From positions 310,001 through 374,000 of the forward strand of contig PHBU01000003.1 in NCBI GenBank assembly GCA_002840685.1: 64,000 nucleotides of DNA, read 5' to 3'. A program made the position numbers and the translations under genes. Of this stretch, positions 35,623 to 42,279 are shown piece by piece. Each line of letters starts with the position of its first letter. Position 1 is the stretch's first letter. The DNA comes from Chloroflexi bacterium HGW-Chloroflexi-6 (lineage in GTDB: Bacteria > Chloroflexota > Anaerolineae > Anaerolineales > Villigracilaceae). The notes under the pieces were generated by a model. The model was not told the origin of the DNA, made no database searches, and was given only the letters and a program-made list of their open reading frames with translations.

Positions 35623-35642
35623 TTTGGCTCCGTTTGGGGTAC

Positions 35643-35677
35643 AAAAAAACCGCCGGAGTTTTTCCGGCGGCTTTTTT
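35643..35677. terminator. Intrinsic terminator
   Basis: 8-bp stem CCGCCGGA / TCCGGCGG with flanking A7 and T6 runs. On the minus strand it lies just after the 110-residue membrane protein gene and before the oligopeptidase gene. Confidence 0.85.
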
Positions 35678-35683
35678 CTTGTT

Positions 35684-36016
35684 TTATGCTTCAGTTTCTT
35701 CTTCGTCTTCTTCGCCGGTATCGGTCAGGTCAAGGTAGATGTCCAGCCCGACGTACAGCAGTTGGGAAATTCCCTGCAAGATGAAAAAGTAGAACGCGCC
35801 AAAGAGCGGCTTCGAGAGCAGGCTCGACCAGGCGACGATCTGCTGCAGCAGATCGGGGGGCATTTGCAGCGGCCAGTTTTGAACGACAGACTGGAGATCG
35901 CCCATGAAGTTGATCACGTAAAAGGCCAGGATCAACCAGGCGAGAATATTTGCGCCAAGTGCAATACGAAAGACTGCGTTCTGGCTGTGCAGGGATTGGT
36001 TTTCTTTGTTTTCCAT
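35684..36016 (-). CDS. Small membrane protein of unknown function
   Basis: 110 residues with a hydrophobic helix at about 20-40, a second hydrophobic segment at about 68-92 and a strongly acidic tail ('GEEDEEETEA'). No recognised family. GGAG is upstream of the ATG, and a terminator follows directly. Confidence 0.6.
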   Translation of the reverse strand: MENKENQSLHSQNAVFRIALGANILAWLILAFYVINFMGDLQSVVQNWPLQMPPDLLQQIVAWSSLLSKPLFGAFYFFILQGISQLLYVGLDIYLDLTDTGEEDEEETEA

Positions 36017-36139
36017 TCGGTTTTGCTCCGTTTACAAGATTGAGTTTTGAAGGGCTTAGGCAGCCTTGCTTGCAGTGCCACGGCGCAATCCTGCTTATTA
36101 TCCCACCTTTTTGGAGTGTAGGACAGGCTAAAAGTGCAC

Positions 36140-36490
36140 TTACGCTTTTTTATTCTGGCGGCGGCACTCCGGGCAGGGGCACAGTGCGCGCAGGTAGTGC
36201 CAGTTGTAGATCCCGTAATCGTGATAATCTTCCCATACCAATGTGATACCGTAAGAGCCGGTTGCTACAACGTTGGTCAGGTGGGTGGCCGGGCTGTCTT
36301 CGAGCGATACGCTAAATACCTCGGGGTCGGGCTCCGATTTCATATTCTCATGCCCGCCCCGGCATTGGGCGCACGGGCAGGCGGCCCGCAAAAGCGAGAA
36401 AGGATAAAGACTGGTGTGGCCGTCGTTCCAGGTGACGGTCATTTCCAGCGCTTGTCGATTGGCAGTGATACCGGTAGGGCGTTGATTCAT
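36140..36490 (-). CDS. DUF971-domain protein
   Basis: 116 residues. 'LEMTVTWNDGHTSLYPFSLLR' (in part) and 'YGITLVWEDYHDYGIYNWHYLRALCPC' fit the DUF971 domain also found at the N-terminus of gamma-butyrobetaine hydroxylase. Two Cys pairs, 'CPCAQC' and 'CPCPEC', could bind zinc or an Fe-S cluster. Stand-alone DUF971 proteins often sit near Fe-S assembly genes, but none are here. Function unknown. Confidence 0.75.
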   Translation of the reverse strand: MNQRPTGITANRQALEMTVTWNDGHTSLYPFSLLRAACPCAQCRGGHENMKSEPDPEVFSVSLEDSPATHLTNVVATGSYGITLVWEDYHDYGIYNWHYLRALCPCPECRRQNKKA

Positions 36491-36516
36491 TGGGGAAACC
36501 TCATCTTGGAAATAAT

Positions 36517-36996
36517 TTACTCGGGGGGTGGAATATATTCAAGGAAATTTGAAGCCGCCCAACCAACCCGCAATTCGTCATAAGGCGCGGTCAGATACCA
36601 CCAGGTGTAGCCATCCAGTTCAACGGGGCCGTCGCGCACGATGAACATTTCAGAATCGAGCGCCAGGAACAGGAACTCGCCCTGCAACCCCGGATCAGAC
36701 CGGATGCGCAGGCCCTGACCATCGGTGCCGGCAACCTGGATGTAACTGCCGATCATTACCTGGCCGGGGATGGGAGTCGGCGTCAGGTTCGGGTCGGGGG
36801 TTGGGGTTGCGGGCGGCGCGGATGTGCCGGTCGGGGCCGGGATGATTGTTAGCGCGGCGGCGATATTGCCTGGTTCGGGCCGCTCCGGGGCGCTTAACAA
36901 CATCCAGACCAGGGTTGCCAGCAGCAGGAAACTCCCCAGCCCCAGCGCGCCCAGCATGACTCCTGGTGAAAGCAGGCGGCGAAAATCGAAATTCAT
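36517..36996 (-). CDS. Membrane-anchored SH3-like (SH3b) protein
   Basis: 159 residues. One N-terminal transmembrane helix (about 12-35) acts as an anchor. A Thr/Pro-rich spacer (about 45-78) leads to an extracytoplasmic SH3b-like domain with 'GLRIRSDPGLQGEFLF' and 'GYTWWYLTA', the usual 'LNVRSGPS' and 'GW' motifs. Such domains often bind cell-wall or peptide ligands. No Shine-Dalgarno is present; an extended -10 lies nine bases from the ATG. It is divergent from the kinase gene at 37087. Confidence 0.78.
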   Translation of the reverse strand: MNFDFRRLLSPGVMLGALGLGSFLLLATLVWMLLSAPERPEPGNIAAALTIIPAPTGTSAPPATPTPDPNLTPTPIPGQVMIGSYIQVAGTDGQGLRIRSDPGLQGEFLFLALDSEMFIVRDGPVELDGYTWWYLTAPYDELRVGWAASNFLEYIPPPE

Positions 36997-37005
36997 ATGA
37001 ACGGA

Positions 37006-37014
37006 ATGATACCA
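37006..37014 (-). promoter_or_regulatory. Extended -10 promoter of the SH3-like gene
   Basis: On the minus strand, TGGTATCAT (TGn plus TATCAT) ends nine nt before the ATG at 36996. The mRNA would have a leader of only one or two bases, consistent with leaderless translation. Confidence 0.5.
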
Positions 37015-37067
37015 GATTTACCGCCAACCCTGCGGGAAAGCCTGCCGTGAAAAAACACGAATCGGGA

Positions 37068-37076
37068 TGATATAAT
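37068..37076 (+). promoter_or_regulatory. Extended -10 promoter of the second Ser/Thr kinase
   Basis: TGATATAAT, identical to the element at 23342, ends ten nt before the ATG at 37087. The predicted start point is three or four bases before the ATG and there is no Shine-Dalgarno, so the transcript is probably leaderless. Confidence 0.6.
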
Positions 37077-37086
37077 CTGGCACAAG

Positions 37087-38199
37087 ATGAATGAAACGGC
37101 CCTTCTCAATAATCGCTATCAATTGATTGAACCCCTCGGCACAGGCGGCATGGCGCAGGTTTTTCGCGCCCGCGACCTGATGCTGGAGAGATTTGTTGCT
37201 GTGAAAGTGCTGCGCAGCGACTACTCTTCTGATTCAGAGTTCCAGGCGCGTTTCAGGCAGGAAGCCAAGGCGGCCGCAAACCTTTCTCATCCCAACATCG
37301 TTACTGTGCACGACTTTGGCTTTGACCAGGGTTATCTATACCTGATCATGGAACACGTACCCGGCACCAACTTGAAAACCATGATCGAAAACCTGGGGAA
37401 GCTTAATCCTGATGATGCCCTGCCGCTGATCGTGCAGGCTTGCGCCGGGCTGGGTTATGCTCATCGCGCCGGACTGGTGCACTGTGATGTCAAACCGCAC
37501 AACATGCTGGTTTCGCCTGATCAGCGCCTGAAAGTGACCGATTTTGGTATTGCCCGCGCGATCGCCAGCATTCATCCTGACGAGCAGAGCGATGTGATCT
37601 GGGGCTCGCCGCTGTATTTCTCGCCTGAACAGGCTGCCGGGCAGGCGCCTTCGCCCGCTTCAGATGTTTATTCGTTGGGTGTCGTCATGTATGAGCTGAT
37701 GACCGGCCGCCCGCCTTTTGTGGCAAAAACGGCTGAGAAGCTGGCCCAACTGCATCGCGAAGCCAATCCTACTCCGCCCAGCCAGTATAACCCCGCCATC
37801 AATCCTGAACTCGAACAGATCATCCTAAAGGTGCTTGCCAAGGAACCCTCGGCGCGTTACCGTACGGCCGATCAGTTGGGCCGCGTTCTGATGAATTTTG
37901 GCGCTGCCCGCCACTCGCCCGCCGTTGGGTTGAGTGAGCCGCAGTCACAATCGCAGCCTTTGCCGAAACCCGTCGCAGCCCCGGCACGCACACCGCAAAT
38001 CGTTCGCCCTGCGCCCCGCCCGGCAGCCAACCCAACCCCAGCTCCGGTTGGTATTTCACCTGCCGAAACGGTCGAGGATGAACTCCTCGATTTCGATTGG
38101 ATTTCCGTTTTGCTGGGGTTGCTGGTGCTCGCCTCTGTTGGCGGATTGATTCCTTTTTGGATGTATATCTATTACCAATGGGTTTCACCCATCCCCTAA
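37087..38199 (+). CDS. PrkC/PknB-type Ser/Thr protein kinase
   Basis: 370 residues. The kinase domain (about 11-270) has 'GTGGMAQVFRARD', Lys40, catalytic Asp134 in 'HCDVKPHN' and Asp152 in 'TDFGIAR'. The Arg of the usual HRD motif is Cys here, so activation-loop control may be of non-RD type. A Pro/Ala-rich linker (about 280-335) leads to a C-terminal transmembrane helix (about 340-362) with almost no outer domain, so unlike PrkC there are no PASTA repeats. The stop overlaps the rpe start (TAATG). Genomic position resembles Bacillus prkC. Confidence 0.92.
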   Translation: MNETALLNNRYQLIEPLGTGGMAQVFRARDLMLERFVAVKVLRSDYSSDSEFQARFRQEAKAAANLSHPNIVTVHDFGFDQGYLYLIMEHVPGTNLKTMIENLGKLNPDDALPLIVQACAGLGYAHRAGLVHCDVKPHNMLVSPDQRLKVTDFGIARAIASIHPDEQSDVIWGSPLYFSPEQAAGQAPSPASDVYSLGVVMYELMTGRPPFVAKTAEKLAQLHREANPTPPSQYNPAINPELEQIILKVLAKEPSARYRTADQLGRVLMNFGAARHSPAVGLSEPQSQSQPLPKPVAAPARTPQIVRPAPRPAANPTPAPVGISPAETVEDELLDFDWISVLLGLLVLASVGGLIPFWMYIYYQWVSPIP

Positions 38200-38867
38200 T
38201 GCCTTCCAAACCGCCTGTCCTGGCCCCCTCCATCCTATCAGCCGATTTTACCCGTCTCGGTGAACAAATCTCTGCCTGCGAACACGCAGGCGCAGATTGG
38301 ATTCATGTGGATGTGATGGACGGCCACTTTGTGCCAAATCTGACGTTTGGGCCGCTCATCCTGCAGGCCTGCCGCCGCGCGACCACGCTGCCCCTTGACG
38401 TGCACCTGATGATCGAGAAGCCTGAATCCATGCTCGAGGCTTTTGCCCAGGCCGGGGCTACTCGCCTGACCGTGCACGTGGAAACCTGCCCGCACCTGTA
38501 CCGCACGCTCGAGCAGATCCGCGAACTGGGCGTTTTCCCCGCTGTGACGCTCAACCCATCCACCCCGGCGATTGCGCTGAAAGAGATTTTGCCGCTGGTT
38601 GATCTGGTGCTGGTGATGAGTGTCAACCCCGGTTTTGGCGGGCAGAAGTTCATCGAGGCCAGCCTGGGCAAGATTGCCGAGATCCGCCGCATGCTGGATG
38701 AGATTGGTTCAACGGCCTGGCTCGAAGTCGATGGCGGCGTATCAGCCGAGACTTTGCCGAGGTTACGGCAAGCGGGCGCAGATGCCTTCGTTGCCGGGAA
38801 TTCGGTTTTCAATCATCGAAACGGTATCCAGGCCGGGGTGAACGCGCTGCGGGAACTGCTGATTTAG
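38199..38867 (+). CDS. rpe: Ribulose-phosphate 3-epimerase
   Basis: 222 residues that interconvert ribulose-5-phosphate and xylulose-5-phosphate in the pentose phosphate pathway. 'LAPSILSADFTRL', 'DWIHVDVMDGHFVPNLTFGP', 'HLMIEKPE', 'LVMSVNPGFGGQKFI' and 'LEVDGGVS' are all family hallmarks including metal ligands. The open frame continues upstream inside the kinase gene to 38097, but the ATG at 38199 overlaps the kinase stop by one base and gives the normal length. Confidence 0.95.
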   Translation: MPSKPPVLAPSILSADFTRLGEQISACEHAGADWIHVDVMDGHFVPNLTFGPLILQACRRATTLPLDVHLMIEKPESMLEAFAQAGATRLTVHVETCPHLYRTLEQIRELGVFPAVTLNPSTPAIALKEILPLVDLVLVMSVNPGFGGQKFIEASLGKIAEIRRMLDEIGSTAWLEVDGGVSAETLPRLRQAGADAFVAGNSVFNHRNGIQAGVNALRELLI

Positions 38868-38922
38868 CGGTTGAAGCTTGAAGTGCGGAAGCATTCATCC
38901 CGTTGTGGGCCGCTACTTCCTT

Positions 38923-38950
38923 AAAACAAAAATCACGGCCTGCGCCGTGA
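38923..38950 (-). terminator. Intrinsic terminator of rpmB
   Basis: Read on the minus strand, the stem TCACGGC / GCCGTGA has a 4-nt loop and is followed by TTTTTGTTTT. It lies 24 nt downstream of the rpmB stop. Confidence 0.85.
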
Positions 38951-38974
38951 CTCTTGGGTCGATATTGGGGCCGA

Positions 38975-39154
38975 CTAGGACTTGACCATCGTGCGGATGC
39001 ACTTGGTACAAAGAGACTTCTGGAGTTTGCGGCCATTTTCGAACACGGTCACTTTTTGCAAATTAGGTAAGAATTTGCGGTTGGTGGCGCGCAGTGAGAA
39101 AGAACGATTGTGTCCGAAAGTGGTGGTTTTACCGCAATGTGCACATTTAGCCAT
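38975..39154 (-). CDS. rpmB: 50S ribosomal protein L28
   Basis: 59 residues beginning 'MAKCAHCGKTTTFGHNRSFS', with CxxC at 4-7 and a second pair 'CTKC' at 49-52, the zinc-binding C+ form of L28. The body ('NRKFLPNLQKVTVFENG') is basic, as expected. AGGAAG lies before the ATG, and TTGTCA with TATAGC at 16 nt spacing gives a probable promoter around 39170-39200. Encoded opposite to its neighbours, as in Bacillus between the rpe and yloU regions. Confidence 0.95.
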   Translation of the reverse strand: MAKCAHCGKTTTFGHNRSFSLRATNRKFLPNLQKVTVFENGRKLQKSLCTKCIRTMVKS

Positions 39155-39271
39155 CTGTAAACTTCCTTTCTTGCTATAATTGCAGAGTTCTTTTTGACAA
39201 GCGCGTTATTCTAACACAATTCGTATCCTTCCACAAGAGAAGTGTTATTATTCTAGCAAAGGACAAAAATC

Positions 39272-39628
39272 ATGGGACAGGAAAAAACGACACTGGGAAG
39301 CATTCATATTGCGCCCAACGCCGTGGCGACGATTGCCTATCATGCCACCCTGCAATCTTATGGGGTGGTTGGGTTGGCGCCCAAGAACCTGGCGGAAGGC
39401 ATTGCTGCAACCATCACCCGCGAACCAACGCGGGGTGTTGGCGTTCGCTTTGACGGCGAAACATTGGATATCGATATTTATGTGATTGTCGAATACGGCA
39501 CTCGCATCTCTTCTGTGGCGCAGAGCGTTGCCAATGCGGTGCGCTACCACGTTGAGAAAACGATAGGATTACATGTGCACCAGGTTAATGTGCACGTGCA
39601 GGGATTACGGGTCAGTAACCCCGATTAA
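39272..39628 (+). CDS. Asp23/Gls24-family envelope stress protein (YloU-like)
   Basis: 118 residues with the DUF322 pattern: 'LGSIHIAPNAVATIAYHATLQSYGVVGL', then 'GVGVRFDGETLDIDIYVIVEYGTRI' and 'SVAQSVANAVRYHVEKTIGLHVHQVNVHVQGLRV' (quoted in parts). Members associate with the membrane or support fatty-acid kinase neighbours. It directly precedes the FakA gene by about 50 nt, as yloU precedes yloV in Bacillus. Confidence 0.9.
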   Translation: MGQEKTTLGSIHIAPNAVATIAYHATLQSYGVVGLAPKNLAEGIAATITREPTRGVGVRFDGETLDIDIYVIVEYGTRISSVAQSVANAVRYHVEKTIGLHVHQVNVHVQGLRVSNPD

Positions 39629-39679
39629 CGGATCATTTTCCATGTTCACTCGCCCTCGGTCGAGAGGAGAATTTATCGT

Positions 39680-41320
39680 ATGAGTAAGAAGCCTGTAGAC
39701 GGCCTCGAATTGAAGAAGTTGGTGGAGGCCGGTCTGGCCTGGTTGCGTGTTAACCATCAATTGGTTAACGCGCTCAATGTTTTCCCTGTGCCGGATGGCG
39801 ATACCGGCACGAACATGTTATTGACAATGCAGGCTGCTTACAACGAAGTTGCCAATGTGGGTCATCACGGCGCTGGCCAGATGGCTGCGGCGATCGCCCA
39901 GGGCGCCTTGATGGGGGCGCGCGGCAACTCTGGCGTGATCCTCTCCCAGCTTTGGCGCGGATTTGCGCGCGGCTTGCATGGTGTCGAGGTTGTTGATACC
40001 GTTTCATTGGCGCGCGCCTTTGCTGAATCGCGTGATACGGCCTACAAGGGTGTTGTCCGGCCGGTGGAAGGCACGATTTTGACCGTTTCCAAAGATATTG
40101 CAACGGCGGCTGAAGCCGCTTTGCAACAAACGGACAGTCTGAGCGAAATGCTGCGTATCGTGGTTGCCGCTGCAGATGTGTCTGTCCAAAGCACTCCCGA
40201 ATATTTGCCGGTTCTTAAACAGGCCGGCGTGGTCGATTCTGGCGGCAAGGGCTTGTTCTTCATCCTTGAAGGCATGTTGCGCCTGCTTGACGGCCTGCCG
40301 CTGGATGCGCCGATCATTTCTGTTCAGCCGTTATCGGCCATGAACCTGGAAAACGCCATGGAAGAAGTAGAAGAAGGTCAGGATTGGGAAGTCGTGGTTG
40401 ATTTCCGCCCGAATGACGGTTTCGAGTTGCAGACTTTCTACAACAGACTCGAAGAGATTGGCACGTCCATCCAGGTGGGTGAAGGGGAAGGCATGTATCG
40501 CATGCACATCCACACTCCGCTTGAAAAACGATACGAGTCAATTGACTACATTATGGGAATTGGCACGATCACCAAAGTGGCCATGGAAAACCTGCTGGCG
40601 CAGATGGATGAAATCGGCAGTCAGGCCAACGCTACCCAGATCCAAATGTCCAATGTTGAGCCTGGCCAGATCGCGGTGGTGACGGTTTCTCCCGGAACCG
40701 GCCTTTCGCGCATCTTTGCCAGCCTGGGTGTGACTGCAATCGTAGCCGGCGGACAAACGATGAACCCATCCACCAAGGATATTCTCGATGCCTTCGAGAA
40801 CCTGCCGACCGATAAAATCATCATTTTGCCCAACAACAAGAACATTGTTTTGGCAGCCAACCAGGCCAAGGAAGTGACCGTCAAGCAGGTCAAGGTTGTT
40901 CCCAGCCGCAATGTGCCGCAGGGCCTGGCCGCCATGCTCCACCTGAACCCGGATGGCGATCTCGAGAAAGTTGCCGCGCGCATGACCCAGGCGCTGGATG
41001 CGGTTGTAACTGGCGAAATCACCGTAGCGGTTCGTTCGGTGGAGATTGATGGCGTCACCGTTGAAGAAGGCCAGGCGATTGCCCTGCTGAATGGCAAACT
41101 GGCTGTTGCCGCCGATTCAATCGAGAGCGCCGCCCTGCAGCTGCTCGAAAAAGCCAAAACCACTGATTATGAACTGATCACGCTTTTTTATGGCGAAGAT
41201 ATGCGCCACCAGGAAGCCAACCGTATTGCCGACCTGATCCGATCCAAATACCCCGCCCAGGAAGTTGAAGTGCAAGAGGGCGGCCAGCCGCACTACGCCT
41301 TCATCATTGCGATCGAATAA
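39680..41320 (+). CDS. fakA: DAK2-domain fatty acid kinase FakA (YloV-like)
   Basis: 546 residues. The N-terminal DhaL/DAK2 kinase domain (about 10-205) has the nucleotide- and Mg-binding 'FPVPDGDTGTNM' with Asp39 and Asp41, plus 'GARGNSGVILSQ'. A middle domain and a C-terminal DegV-like FakA domain (about 330-545) follow. FakA phosphorylates exogenous fatty acids held by FakB (DegV) to make acyl-phosphate for PlsX/PlsY. The next gene encodes a DegV protein, which strongly supports this. AGAGGAG precedes the ATG. Confidence 0.9.
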   Translation: MSKKPVDGLELKKLVEAGLAWLRVNHQLVNALNVFPVPDGDTGTNMLLTMQAAYNEVANVGHHGAGQMAAAIAQGALMGARGNSGVILSQLWRGFARGLHGVEVVDTVSLARAFAESRDTAYKGVVRPVEGTILTVSKDIATAAEAALQQTDSLSEMLRIVVAAADVSVQSTPEYLPVLKQAGVVDSGGKGLFFILEGMLRLLDGLPLDAPIISVQPLSAMNLENAMEEVEEGQDWEVVVDFRPNDGFELQTFYNRLEEIGTSIQVGEGEGMYRMHIHTPLEKRYESIDYIMGIGTITKVAMENLLAQMDEIGSQANATQIQMSNVEPGQIAVVTVSPGTGLSRIFASLGVTAIVAGGQTMNPSTKDILDAFENLPTDKIIILPNNKNIVLAANQAKEVTVKQVKVVPSRNVPQGLAAMLHLNPDGDLEKVAARMTQALDAVVTGEITVAVRSVEIDGVTVEEGQAIALLNGKLAVAADSIESAALQLLEKAKTTDYELITLFYGEDMRHQEANRIADLIRSKYPAQEVEVQEGGQPHYAFIIAIE

Positions 41321-41340
41321 AAGCCTTCGCGCTAGAACCT

Positions 41341-41394
41341 GAAGAAAGATGAAAGAAGAAAGAGCTCAGGCTCAAACTTCTTTCATCTTTCTTC
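41341..41394. repeat. Perfect 18-bp inverted repeat between fakA and degV
   Basis: Arms of 18 bases (GAAGAAAGATGAAAGAAG and its exact complement) enclose an 18-nt loop that itself folds (GAGC-TCAG-GCTC). Purine-rich on one side and pyrimidine-rich on the other. It is not a typical terminator, although the right arm ends pyrimidine-rich. It could attenuate fakB or be a mobile palindromic repeat. Confidence 0.8.
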
Positions 41395-41414
41395 TTTCTA
41401 CCTTCAAAACTCTT

Positions 41415-42272
41415 ATGCCCTCCCCAAACCGTATCGGCCTTGTGACCGACTCTCCCTGCGACCTGCCGCTTGACCTAGTTGAACAACACCAGATCGAAGT
41501 GGTTCCGGCCATTCTGGTTTTGGATGGGCAGTCTTATCGTGACGGCGAAACCATCAGCCGCGAAGAATTTTATCGCCGCCTGCCCGACCTGCGGACCGCT
41601 CCCAGCACCGCAGCCCCTTCGCCGCTGATATTTGCCGGTCGATACGAGAAACTTCTCAGCGCGGGCTGTGAACATGTCATCTGTGTCAGCACCGCTGCCA
41701 GCCTGACCAGCCTGCATGGCGTTGCCAAAACCGCCGCCGCAGATTTTCCTGGCCGTGTCACCGTTCTCGACAGCGGACAACTGACCCTGGGGATTGGCTT
41801 CCAGGTGCTGGCTGCCGCCGAAGCGATCGCCGCTGGGGTGGGTCTGGCAGAAACTCTGGCGCTGATTGAATCCATCCGCCAGCGGGTGCGCCTGATGGGC
41901 GTGCTCGATACGCTGGAGTATGTTCGTCGCAGCGGGCGCGTGCCGGGTGTGGTGGCCTCGCTGGGCGGCTTGCTCAACCTGAAACCGGTTGTAACTCTTT
42001 CAGAAGGCGTCGTCAGGCCGCTGGGGGCCGTCCGCACCACGCGCCAGGCCAATCAACGTGTTCTGTCGCTGCTGATCGAACAGGGCCGCTTGGAACGCCT
42101 GGCCATTCTGCACACCAACGCCGCCGACCGCGCCCGCGAATTCATCGAATTGCTTGCGGGCAAAGTTGAAATTCCGCCCGGCCTGCTGACCGTTAACCTG
42201 ACCAGTGTGCTTGGCACACATTTGGGCCCCAACGGTCTGGGGTTTGCAGCGGTTATAAATCGAGTAAAATAA
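41415..42272 (+). CDS. DegV-family fatty-acid-binding protein (FakB-like)
   Basis: 285 residues. 'GLVTDSPCDLPLDLV' at the N-terminus and 'VSTAASLTSLHGVAKTAA' with 'VLDSGQLTLGIGF' are DegV hallmarks; the TxxS and second loops hold the fatty-acid carboxylate in FakB. The partner kinase FakA is encoded just upstream. The longer frame from 41349 begins inside the hairpin and has no ribosome site, so the ATG at 41415 is chosen. Chain-length preference cannot be told. Confidence 0.88.
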   Translation: MPSPNRIGLVTDSPCDLPLDLVEQHQIEVVPAILVLDGQSYRDGETISREEFYRRLPDLRTAPSTAAPSPLIFAGRYEKLLSAGCEHVICVSTAASLTSLHGVAKTAAADFPGRVTVLDSGQLTLGIGFQVLAAAEAIAAGVGLAETLALIESIRQRVRLMGVLDTLEYVRRSGRVPGVVASLGGLLNLKPVVTLSEGVVRPLGAVRTTRQANQRVLSLLIEQGRLERLAILHTNAADRAREFIELLAGKVEIPPGLLTVNLTSVLGTHLGPNGLGFAAVINRVK

Positions 42273-42279
42273 CTCAACT

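Noticed and set aside
38097..38198. Longer rpe start inside the kinase gene
   Set aside because: It would overlap the kinase C-terminus by about 100 bases; the ATG at 38199 gives the normal epimerase length and a TAATG overlap.
41349..41414. Upstream ATG for the DegV protein
   Set aside because: Codons fall within the perfect hairpin and the added residues do not match DegV; the ATG at 41415 gives the standard N-terminus.
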